64,000 nt of DNA, taken from NCBI GenBank assembly GCA_026129745.1, contig JAHCHL010000013.1:1-64000 (forward strand), read 5' to 3'. Below, in pieces: positions 33,741-41,215 of this stretch; the first letter of the stretch is position 1; every line of letters starts with the position of its first letter. This DNA is from Fimbriimonadales bacterium (GTDB taxonomy: Bacteria > Armatimonadota > Fimbriimonadia > Fimbriimonadales > ATM1). The translations under genes were made by a program, and so were the position numbers. The notes under the pieces were generated by a model. That model saw nothing but the letters and a program-made list of their open reading frames with translations, was not told the origin of the DNA and ran no database searches.

Positions 33741-34587
33741 AAGTAAAGTCTGGTCGATTCAGCAATTGCAACGCTTGTTCGATTCCCCCAGTTCTTGGCG
33801 CCAATCGGTATCCAAAGTAGCTGCAGCCCATGCTAAAGCGCACTCCACTTGCTTGAGACAATCGTACAGCTTTGGAAACTTTGCCCGCCAAGATCCAGTC
33901 GGGTAGAACGCCTTCTTCAGGAAGTATGATCTTGGCGATTTGCCTTACAACTTTGTTGATCGGTTGCAAGTAGAGCCAATCAGAGTATTCAATTTGCTTT
34001 TCCAGCTCATACAAGAAAGCCACATCCCTCAACGCTGCACTCGCTGCTTTGGGCCCAAATGTGCGGATTCCTACAAGTCTGCTGAATGCCGTGTCGCATC
34101 TCCGCGATTCAGCAATCTCATCTCTGATCCACGCGACAATATTGCCGTGTCCAAGCTCTTCGTAAATGTCGAATGCGAGATTAGTCAAGTCAATAATGGA
34201 AGGCATGTCTAACGTGGCATTCACTTTCTTCGTATCTTCCGAGCAGACTTCGATATAACTTTCCCACAAAGCCTCACTATCTCGTGAGCCTAAGAAATCC
34301 TCAAACGAACTGTCTGCTATAGTCCGTGACACCGCTTCTGCAAGCCTCACACTTGCAATGTGAGTTCTGGCTCGCTTTGTCAAAACGCCGTAGTTCGAGA
34401 GGAAGTAGATGAATGCCGATCTCGGCTCCCTTAGCTTGCTCCTAATGCTTTCGACCGTGTAATTCCTGCTTCCCAATATGCGGCAAGCGGTGGGAACAAA
34501 GACTTCAGAGATGTACGAATCTGCGGGGGCGCCGGCCAAGCGGTTTATCAGTAGCTGGATGCCTGCTGGAGGAGCCTGGGCCGGCAC
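33733..34587 (-). CDS. Protein of unknown function with possible helix-hairpin-helix segment
   Basis: GTG 34587, seven bases after the stop of the upstream caspase-fold gene, gives 284 residues and avoids the ~120-base overlap that the upstream TTG 34713 would create. The N-terminal part is helical (YTVESIRSKLREPRSAFIYF). GIRTFGPKAASAALRDVAFL followed by LQPINKVVRQIAK loosely resembles the HhH-GPD region of DNA glycosylases, but the catalytic Lys and Asp pattern is not clear. Ends EQALQLLNRPDFTST. It is the last gene of the Ig/barrel/caspase-fold operon. I cannot assign a function. Confidence 0.6.
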   Translation of the reverse strand: MPAQAPPAGIQLLINRLAGAPADSYISEVFVPTACRILGSRNYTVESIRSKLREPRSAFIYFLSNYGVLTKRARTHIASVRLAEAVSRTIADSSFEDFLGSRDSEALWESYIEVCSEDTKKVNATLDMPSIIDLTNLAFDIYEELGHGNIVAWIRDEIAESRRCDTAFSRLVGIRTFGPKAASAALRDVAFLYELEKQIEYSDWLYLQPINKVVRQIAKIILPEEGVLPDWILAGKVSKAVRLSQASGVRFSMGCSYFGYRLAPRTGGIEQALQLLNRPDFTST

Positions 34588-34594
34588 TAACCTG

Positions 34595-35866
34595 TCAAAA
34601 GCGCGACGTGCTACCCAATCCGATGTATATCGGAAGTGTTGGAGTTTGGGCGCCGCCGGCTCCTCCTTTCCGAACAACGTCAAATACCGCCCAAGCAAAC
34701 TCACCGATTGCAACGCGGTTGTTTCTCATCCTGGCAAGAGTCTGCACAAACCCTGCGGTGTATGTACCGTGCATTCTGTCTTCATAATTCACAGAAGTCG
34801 CCAATTCTCCAGGAGCAGCCCCCATGCACTGGACAATCCGCCCAGCCTGAGGCAGATCCGTGCCAAAGACACGTCCGTCGCTCTCACGGCGTCGGTCGAC
34901 TTGGAAAAAGCTGAATATGCTCGCCCCTCTGGAGACAAATTTCGAGTAGAGATCGGTCTTAAGAATCCAAGATCCCCCAGATAAGCCAACTTCATCTCGC
35001 CCTTCAGTAGTTTGCCGTGCTGGGCCTGTGAAGTAGACAAGGACGGTTGCGCCTTCCGGAAGCGATTCCGCCAACGCGGCAGTAGCAGATTGAAATTCCG
35101 ATTGCGTGGGGTTCTTAAGGGCTGTTATGCGATGCTCTGCATAGCCTGCGTGCCTCGCCAGAGTGTCTCTTATCAAGTCGACATCGGCCGTTGCAAATGC
35201 ATGGCCCCCGTCAGAGACACCGACTATCAGCGCGAATTTGTAATCCAATGCTGGGACTATTCCAAACGGATTGTCCGCGCTCGGAAGCGACATACCAACC
35301 GTGTCAACGCCGCCAGTACCTTGCAACACGCTGCTCAACACTCGCATGTCATCAAAGTCGATTACTTCCCTATCAACTTTGAAAAGCTTTGTTTGGTCAG
35401 CGCTCATCAGTCTCTCCTGAACTTGAGAGGCTTCTTGTGATCTTTCGGCTGCGCTCAAGGCAGCTGCCAGGAACAGTAACGACTCCGCGCTCTCCTGTCT
35501 GTTCTCGATCAGAGCTTTAAATTCAGCTATAGCAAGTGCCAAGAAATCACGCCGCGTCGTGACATCTGGAGCATTGGCGGCGGCTTTGAACGCGCAATAC
35601 GCAGCAGCGAAGTTCGGAGAATACGGTGCACCGTCTCTCCAAGGCCTACGATCGGTGATGCTGAGCCCCACCTGGCTTGCCTTGTCAGAGTCTTGGCCTC
35701 GATGGCCAATGGCTTCCTTGAATGCTTCGCGGGCAGCGACCCAATTGCCTCGCTTGGCTTCGCTTAGCCCCGTCTCGTACGGCCTGCTCCAATTCTGGGC
35801 AGTCGCAATCGCCGACAGCAACGCTATCGAGAAAACTCCGATTATCTTGGTCGAGGTCCTTGTCAT
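34595..35866 (-). CDS. Secreted TPR protein with inactive caspase-like (C14) domain
   Basis: A 423-residue protein with a signal peptide (IIGVFSIALLSAIATAQ). Residues ~30-160 are TPR-like (EAKRGNWVAAREAFKEAIGH, AIAEFKALIENRQESAESLL). A caspase-like domain follows: KFALIVGVSDGGHAFATADV at 210, VLVYFTGPARQ at 275, and FFQVDRRRESDGR at 320, plus a p10-like ELATSVNYEDRMHGTYTAGF. The catalytic His position of YFSGHG is Pro282 (codon 35021-35023) and the expected DACHSG Cys is absent. So it is probably a non-proteolytic fold. It is transcribed after the PorV-like gene, two bases downstream. Confidence 0.75.
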   Translation of the reverse strand: MTRTSTKIIGVFSIALLSAIATAQNWSRPYETGLSEAKRGNWVAAREAFKEAIGHRGQDSDKASQVGLSITDRRPWRDGAPYSPNFAAAYCAFKAAANAPDVTTRRDFLALAIAEFKALIENRQESAESLLFLAAALSAAERSQEASQVQERLMSADQTKLFKVDREVIDFDDMRVLSSVLQGTGGVDTVGMSLPSADNPFGIVPALDYKFALIVGVSDGGHAFATADVDLIRDTLARHAGYAEHRITALKNPTQSEFQSATAALAESLPEGATVLVYFTGPARQTTEGRDEVGLSGGSWILKTDLYSKFVSRGASIFSFFQVDRRRESDGRVFGTDLPQAGRIVQCMGAAPGELATSVNYEDRMHGTYTAGFVQTLARMRNNRVAIGEFAWAVFDVVRKGGAGGAQTPTLPIYIGLGSTSRF

Positions 35867-35868
35867 GC

Positions 35869-37002
35869 TTACTTCCCAAGTGCGAACGACATCGAAAGGG
35901 CTACATCTGGCCTTGATTGACCACTCGCCGCTGCGAATCCGAGGTCGATAGTGAAGTCTTCTTTGGTTGGCCTATAACCCAATCCGAACGTCAGCACGTC
36001 TCTTGTGCCAAAGTTGTCTCCACCCTTATCGGTTATTCGGAAACCGATTCGAACCGGAACATAGCCAAAGCTTTGTCCCCAGTTGTACTCAAAGCCAATT
36101 CCTCCGGACACTTGGCCCTCTCTCTTGAGAATCTTCCCACTATTTGCCGGAAGGAAGTACATTCCATCTACTCCGCCAATGAGATAGTCGCGCCCTCCGC
36201 GAAGGTTGTCAACTCGCCATGCAACGCCACCTTGGATTCGTGCTGGGATTGCGCTTGCGTAGCTATCCACCTCGTCGAGTCCATTGAGCTTGATTTCAGA
36301 TCTGAAGCTAAGGCCGAACTGGACGTTCCCCGCGTCTTGGGGTGTGAATTGAACTCCGATGATGCCGCCAATCCCCCAACCCCTACCACTTACATCGACA
36401 TCTTCAAGCACTGTATTGTTTTGATCGACGGATAGAACGCGATTTGATATCGACTGCTGCGCAAAGATCAGTCCACCGCCGAAATTCACTCTGCCATTGT
36501 TCTTACCGAAAGCTATCGTGAAGAAGTCAGTTTGAGCACGAAGGAGTTCGTTCTTGGTTATTGTCTGTCCTGGGTTGTCTGGGTTTGTCAAGTTATTGCC
36601 GGTGCCGAAGTCCCGTGTATAGCCGCCCGTCGCGTAACTGAAGCCCAGTGTGCCGCCCGCAAGCGGCAGGACGAATCCAGCAAAAGTAACGCTCGAGCCC
36701 CCGAAAGCCATCGTGGATGATCGTTCAGGGTCATCGAATCTGCCAGAAAGCGACGAGTTGGCGTTCGGTTTGTTTCTAAAGTTGATTTCCGCGAACGAAC
36801 TTCGAATTGCTCCGAGGCCGGCTGGGTTCCAATACGTCGAACTAACATCTGAAGAGTTTGAATAGATGCCGCCACCCATTCCAAGTGCCCGTCCACCCAT
36901 TTCAAACGCTGAGAATAGGTCTGGCACGTCAGCTGCAGCTACCACTGCCATCGTCATAGTCGCCGATACAGCAATCGACCGCATCCATGCTTGTTTGTTC
37001 AT
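35869..37002 (-). CDS. PorV/UPF0164-like outer membrane beta-barrel protein
   Basis: ATG 37002 follows a GGAAGGA/GAGG-rich leader and gives 377 residues with signal MNKQAWMRSIAVSATMTMAV. The start of the mature protein has the family hallmark GGRALGMGGGIYSNSSDVSS followed by TYWNPAGLGAI, typical of PorV/UPF0164 and FadL-like barrels. Many amphipathic strands follow (GTLGFSYATGGYTRDFG, RVNFGGGLIFAQQ, YVPVRIGFRITDKGG) and it ends with a Phe-containing strand (DVALSMSFALGK). It should insert in the outer membrane, possibly to present or secrete the neighbouring proteins. No other type IX secretion genes are present. Confidence 0.8.
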   Translation of the reverse strand: MNKQAWMRSIAVSATMTMAVVAAADVPDLFSAFEMGGRALGMGGGIYSNSSDVSSTYWNPAGLGAIRSSFAEINFRNKPNANSSLSGRFDDPERSSTMAFGGSSVTFAGFVLPLAGGTLGFSYATGGYTRDFGTGNNLTNPDNPGQTITKNELLRAQTDFFTIAFGKNNGRVNFGGGLIFAQQSISNRVLSVDQNNTVLEDVDVSGRGWGIGGIIGVQFTPQDAGNVQFGLSFRSEIKLNGLDEVDSYASAIPARIQGGVAWRVDNLRGGRDYLIGGVDGMYFLPANSGKILKREGQVSGGIGFEYNWGQSFGYVPVRIGFRITDKGGDNFGTRDVLTFGLGYRPTKEDFTIDLGFAAASGQSRPDVALSMSFALGK

Positions 37003-37043
37003 CCTCGATATCCTTCCGTGAGAGTTTATTTTTGCATTGGCTA

Positions 37044-38090
37044 TCAATTGAAGATTCCCCCTCCGTTAAAGATTCCGCCACCGCCGCTAGATGCGCGACC
37101 GCGACCAACGATTAGGGGAACTTCTTGCGGAATAGCCGGATTTCCGGCCTTGTCAACCGCGCTTATGACCAATTTGAATTCTGTGACACCAGGAGGCAGC
37201 GTAACATTGACGATGCCAGTCCAGCGAGACGTCGTGTCATTTCGCTCTGAGTAGCTTATTCGGCTGACTCGCTTGATGAATTGTCCGCCCATTGTGCGCA
37301 GTTCTACAACAATGGCGCCGACATCGACTGAATCGGAGCGAGAGTCGATGACGTCGAATGAAACTCCAAGCAATCCGTTGGGAACGACGCCTTGGTTCGG
37401 ACGTGGAAACAGTACCAACAGTTCCGGAGAGACGCGGTCCAGGAAGACTTTGATCTCCTTGGTTTGCTGGTTTCCTGCAAGGTCCTTGGCAGTTATCTTA
37501 ATCGTCTGTTCACCGTCCTGCTCAATCAGAGAAGGGTCCCATATAACGCTGAGAACGTTCGTATTTCCAGTATTGTTTGGTATGTCTTCATCATTGACGG
37601 TTACACGCCACTCCTCAAGATTCAACTCCTGAATAACTGCAGTTATCGTTACCGGATTAGCGTTGACGAATGAGTTGTTGGAAGGAGAAAAATCAATGAT
37701 CTCAGGCTTAACCGTATCAAGGTTCACTTGGAGCGTGATCGGAGTCATCGGAACTCCGCCATGCGTTGCCGTGATCGTGACATCGTATAGGCCTTCCGGA
37801 AATGAGGTTCCCGGCGTCCAAATGGCTGAGCCCTCACCGTTGCCTTCCGCGTTCGGCTCAATCTGAACGACAGGCAACGTAGTCGAAGGGTTTCCGCCTG
37901 GGTTTTTCTCGATTTTGACCGTGACCCTGACTTGTTGGCTGGCTCCAGTTACCCGAAGCCGGAAAGTTGTCGATGTGCCTACAAAGTCTCCGTCAATAGG
38001 GCTTGTTAGGGACAAGGTTTGAGCATCCGCCGCTGCCCCAATGACAGCAACCGAAAGCAGCGCAAGGACTTTTCTCATTCTCAGGTTCAC
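37044..38090 (-). CDS. Secreted multi-domain Ig-like protein with C-terminal GGGIFN repeat
   Basis: A 348-residue protein with a signal peptide (KVLALLSVAVIGAAADAQ; ATG at codon 5 is possible). Three Ig-like/Big repeats are visible: SLTSPIDGDFVGTSTTFRLR, IDFSPSNNSFVNANPVTITA and LLVLFPRPNQGVVPNGLLG, each ending in a conserved strand pair (GLYDVTITATHGGVP; GEQTIKITAKDLAGN; FKLVISAVDKAGN). The C-terminus is a short tandem repeat, GGGGIFNGGGIFN, after a Gly/Ser linker, which could be a sorting or anchoring tag. It is the first gene of the surface operon with the barrel protein. Confidence 0.8.
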   Translation of the reverse strand: MNLRMRKVLALLSVAVIGAAADAQTLSLTSPIDGDFVGTSTTFRLRVTGASQQVRVTVKIEKNPGGNPSTTLPVVQIEPNAEGNGEGSAIWTPGTSFPEGLYDVTITATHGGVPMTPITLQVNLDTVKPEIIDFSPSNNSFVNANPVTITAVIQELNLEEWRVTVNDEDIPNNTGNTNVLSVIWDPSLIEQDGEQTIKITAKDLAGNQQTKEIKVFLDRVSPELLVLFPRPNQGVVPNGLLGVSFDVIDSRSDSVDVGAIVVELRTMGGQFIKRVSRISYSERNDTTSRWTGIVNVTLPPGVTEFKLVISAVDKAGNPAIPQEVPLIVGRGRASSGGGGIFNGGGIFN

Positions 38091-38146
38091 CTCAAATCTC
38101 AGACCAAATCACCTGTCCGACTGGCAGAGGAACTCAGTCTCCTACT

Positions 38147-38980
38147 CTATGGACGGACTCCCAACGGTTTTGATTGTTCCGAATTATGCACCAAGTACCC
38201 CACAAACTCGCTGACTCCCCCGGAATCATACGGGGCCACAACCCTAGTAGCTGCCTCTTTGACCTCCAAAGGGGCGTTACCGACCGCTGCCGATGTGCCA
38301 GCCCAGCGAAGCATTGGGATATCGTTGAAGTAATCTCCGATGGCCGCCGTCTTGTTCTGGCCGACTCCCATCCTGTCCGCGACAGCTGCCAACCCAGTAC
38401 CCTTGTCGCAGGAGCCAGCAATCACTTCAAGGTATTCCGGTTCAGACCTAACAATCGAGACGGGAGCTTCGCCAAAGTAGTGGCGAAGCTCCTCAGCCAG
38501 ACGATCTGCTTCAGGCGGGTCTGCCATGGCAATCACTTTGTGAGTCCCCCCGAAACAGAGTTCTTCCCTATCAGTTACTCGAAAGTTGGCCTTCCTGACC
38601 CGATCCAGATAGATCTTAGTCCAGCGGTTTAGCTCCGGCAAGAGAATCTCGTCAGATCGATAGACGTGAGCATGCACCCCCCTTCCCTGAAAGAACCCCA
38701 AGGTTTCCCGTGTAAGTTCCTCTGAGAGCCTGGATTCTGCAATCACTTCCTGTTCTCGCGTGACAACGTAGGCGCCGTTGCAGGAAATCAGCGCTCCATG
38801 AAGGTCGAGTTCATCCGCGTACTGGGTCATCCCGCTTGCAACTCGCCCACTTGCAAGAACAACCTCGATTCCTGCCGCTTTGGCCATCTGGATCGCTTTA
38901 ACATTTTCGGCAGGAATTCGTCTATCGCGATCGAGCAATGTAAAATCAAGATCAATTGCAAGCAACCGAACCCTTGCCAC
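38147..38980 (-). CDS. Cof-type HAD-superfamily phosphatase
   Basis: GTG 38980, sharing one base with the DegT stop, gives 277 residues beginning at the HAD motif I region RVRLLAIDLDFTLLDRDRR (DxDxT). The Cof cap is present, then motif III/IV segment KGTGLAAVADRMGV and AIGDYFNDIPMLRWAG (GDxxND). It is a sugar phosphate or nucleotide phosphatase of unknown substrate. The gene sits in a sugar-nucleotide operon with an aminotransferase and a nucleotidyltransferase. Confidence 0.85.
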   Translation of the reverse strand: MARVRLLAIDLDFTLLDRDRRIPAENVKAIQMAKAAGIEVVLASGRVASGMTQYADELDLHGALISCNGAYVVTREQEVIAESRLSEELTRETLGFFQGRGVHAHVYRSDEILLPELNRWTKIYLDRVRKANFRVTDREELCFGGTHKVIAMADPPEADRLAEELRHYFGEAPVSIVRSEPEYLEVIAGSCDKGTGLAAVADRMGVGQNKTAAIGDYFNDIPMLRWAGTSAAVGNAPLEVKEAATRVVAPYDSGGVSEFVGYLVHNSEQSKPLGVRP

Positions 38981-40101
38981 TATGCAGTTGCACGCTCCTC
39001 TACAAAGTGCAGCGCAACATCGGCGGCATATTCGACTTGCTCGGTAGTGAGATGTGCTTGAATGGGTAGCGACAAAACTTCCTTGCACGCTCGTTCGCTT
39101 TCGGGAAAGTCACCTTCTCTGTATCCGAGGAAGTCGTATGCTGGTTGGACGTGAAGCGGAATAGGATAGTAGATTGCAGAACCAACCCCATGCTCTTTCA
39201 GGTAAGCCATGAACTTGTCCCGCTCACTATGTCGAACCGTGTATTGATGGTAGCTGTGAAACGTCGTTTCCGGAAGTACGAAGGGTGTAATGATTTCTGA
39301 ATCCTTAAGCTGGTGGTCATACACATCTGCATGGGAACGACGCAATTCGTTCCATTGACCGAGCTTCTGAAACTTGCATCGAAGAACAGCAGCTTGAATT
39401 TCATCAAGCCTGCTTGTGTGCCCAATGTCATCATAAAGATACTGTTGTCTTGCCATGCCGTGAACTCTTAGACTTCGCGCCTTTGCAGCTATCTCATCGT
39501 CGTTCGTGATCAGCATTCCTCCATCCCCTGCCGCCCCAAGGTTCTTTGTTGGAAAGAAACTGAGTGCAGCAGACTGACCCCAAGATCCACAGCACTTGTT
39601 GTTGCGACTGCTCCCGATCGCTTGTGCTGCGTCTTCGAGAACTTGCAGTCCATGTCGATCTGCGATCTCGAGGATCGGTTCCATTTCGGCGATTTGTCCG
39701 AAAAGGTGAATGGGCAGGATTGCCTTTGTACGTTGTGTAATTGCCGACTCAATTTGTGACACATCGATGTTGAATGATTTCGGCTCGATATCAACAAAGA
39801 CAGGTCGGCCCCCATTTTGAATAATGGCCTCTATCGTAGCGACGAAAGTGAAGGGAGTGGTAATCACTTCGTCACCTTCCGAAATGCCCATCGCCTGCAA
39901 GCCGATTTTTAGCGCGTCGGTTCCGCTATTCATGGCAATGCCATGTTTGACACCGCACGAAGCAGCTATCTCATCTTCGAGCAAGCGCACATTTTCGGCT
40001 GCGGCGTACATGCCTCCGGCCAGGACCTCAACAACTGCAGCATCGAGATCTTCCTTAAGTTCTTGATATTGTGCCTTTAGATCGACAAGCGGAACTTTCA
40101 T
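38980..40101 (-). CDS. DegT/DnrJ/EryC1/StrS family aminotransferase
   Basis: A 373-residue PLP enzyme of nucleotide-sugar amination. Motifs: NSGTDALKIGLQAMGI, VFVDIEPKSFNIDVSQIE, D157 in VLEDAAQAIGS and the Schiff-base K186 in SFFPTKNLGAAGDGGMLIT. The C-terminal part has HQYTVRHSERDKFMAYLKEH and a PIPLHVQPAYDFLGY segment common in the family. It aminates a keto-sugar nucleotide, exact product unknown. It is 10 bases downstream of the nucleotidyltransferase. Confidence 0.93.
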   Translation of the reverse strand: MKVPLVDLKAQYQELKEDLDAAVVEVLAGGMYAAAENVRLLEDEIAASCGVKHGIAMNSGTDALKIGLQAMGISEGDEVITTPFTFVATIEAIIQNGGRPVFVDIEPKSFNIDVSQIESAITQRTKAILPIHLFGQIAEMEPILEIADRHGLQVLEDAAQAIGSSRNNKCCGSWGQSAALSFFPTKNLGAAGDGGMLITNDDEIAAKARSLRVHGMARQQYLYDDIGHTSRLDEIQAAVLRCKFQKLGQWNELRRSHADVYDHQLKDSEIITPFVLPETTFHSYHQYTVRHSERDKFMAYLKEHGVGSAIYYPIPLHVQPAYDFLGYREGDFPESERACKEVLSLPIQAHLTTEQVEYAADVALHFVEERATA

Positions 40102-40111
40102 CCTTGTTTTC

Positions 40112-41143
40112 CTATTTCAGACCGACTACAACCTTGCTACTTTCTATGGCGAATCCTGCGCCAAGTACGGCATCTCGGACTTGTGCATTTGACCCAATTC
40201 TGCAACCTTCAGATAGTACCGAATTGACAACCTCTGCTCCCGGTCCCACGTGACAGCCTTCCAGGATCGCAGAAGCGCAAACCTTCGCTTTGCCTTCAAT
40301 TCTGACTCTTTCACCAACCGAGGAGTTGCAAGAAACTTCGGCCGACTCATCCACTTCGGCGGTTGGGTGGACCGCCGAGTCCCCTCGCTTCAGAAATCTG
40401 CGTGGCGATCGCACGACTTCGCTGACCACGGCCTTCACGGCCTCCAGATATTGGCTCGGGCGCCCAATGTCCACCCAGAAGTTATCCAGCACTGTGCCAA
40501 AAACGGCCATGCCCTCTGCTATCAACCTTGGAAAAATCTCTCGTTCAATGTTGCAGCGTCTCTGCGGAATTGCCTCGAGCGCGGCCACTGACATGACATA
40601 TAGGCCGGCATTGATGGCGTCGAATTCACCGCTCTTGTTCGATGAAACAGACCTCTTGTACTCCTCGGAAGGCTCTTCGAATCCAGTAACTCTTCCCTCG
40701 GTCGTCAGACTGACCACACCATAGGCGTGCGGTCTTTCGACTCGTTTAAGAGCCAAAGAGATGTCTGCTCTTCTCGATGCGTGTTCTTTGACGATAGCCG
40801 CAATATCAAAAGCATGAATGGTGTCTCCATTGAAAACAATGCACGGCTCGCCAGGTATTCGATCGTAGGCGTTGCGAATTGCGCCGGCCGTATCCAATGG
40901 CTCGTCCTCAACCGCATAGCTCAATTTCAAACCAAAGGCTGACCCATCCCCAAACGCTCTTTCGACGGCATCTGCCATGTAATTCGTTGCAAAGCAGACT
41001 TCGTTTATGCCAGCAGATTTCAAGTAGCTTAATTGGTACTCGAGCAATGGCGCGTCCACCAAAGGCATTAGCGGCTTGGGTCGTGTTAGTGTAAGCGGGT
41101 GCAAACGTGTGCCCAAACCGCCAGCTATCACAATGCCGCGCAT
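40112..41143 (-). CDS. Sugar-1-phosphate nucleotidyltransferase with left-handed beta-helix
   Basis: A 343-residue protein. N-terminal signature MRGIVIAGGLGTRLHPLTLT and PKPLMPLVDAPLLEYQL form the active-site start, VFNGDTIHAFD gives the metal site, and PHAYGVVSLTTEGRVTGFEE follows. The C-terminal ~110 residues have hexapeptide-type repeats (AVHPTAEVDESAEVSC, VGPGAEVVNSVLSEGCRIGS) of a left-handed beta-helix. This resembles mannose-1-P guanylyltransferase or GlmU-like enzymes. Its substrate is not fixed by sequence. It is the first gene of the three-gene sugar cluster. Confidence 0.9.
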   Translation of the reverse strand: MRGIVIAGGLGTRLHPLTLTRPKPLMPLVDAPLLEYQLSYLKSAGINEVCFATNYMADAVERAFGDGSAFGLKLSYAVEDEPLDTAGAIRNAYDRIPGEPCIVFNGDTIHAFDIAAIVKEHASRRADISLALKRVERPHAYGVVSLTTEGRVTGFEEPSEEYKRSVSSNKSGEFDAINAGLYVMSVAALEAIPQRRCNIEREIFPRLIAEGMAVFGTVLDNFWVDIGRPSQYLEAVKAVVSEVVRSPRRFLKRGDSAVHPTAEVDESAEVSCNSSVGERVRIEGKAKVCASAILEGCHVGPGAEVVNSVLSEGCRIGSNAQVRDAVLGAGFAIESSKVVVGLK

Positions 41144-41166
41144 TGCTGAAGAATACCGAAAGTGAA

Positions 41167-41197
41167 CCGCCCCGGGAGAGGGTCTCTCCAGGAGCGG
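41167..41197 (-). terminator. Hairpin downstream of the large secreted protein gene
   Basis: A near-perfect inverted repeat (CCGC...GGAGAG, loop GGT, CTCTCC...GCGG, two internal mismatches) lies 19 bases past the stop of the minus-strand 740-residue gene and before the nucleotidyltransferase start. Only a weak T-run follows on the minus strand. Confidence 0.45.
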
Positions 41198-41215
41198 CTA
41201 ACCGATCGATTGAGG

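Noticed and set aside
35869-38090. A complete type IX secretion system
   Set aside because: Only the PorV-like barrel is seen; no PorU, PorX, PorY, SprA or gliding genes occur in the window.
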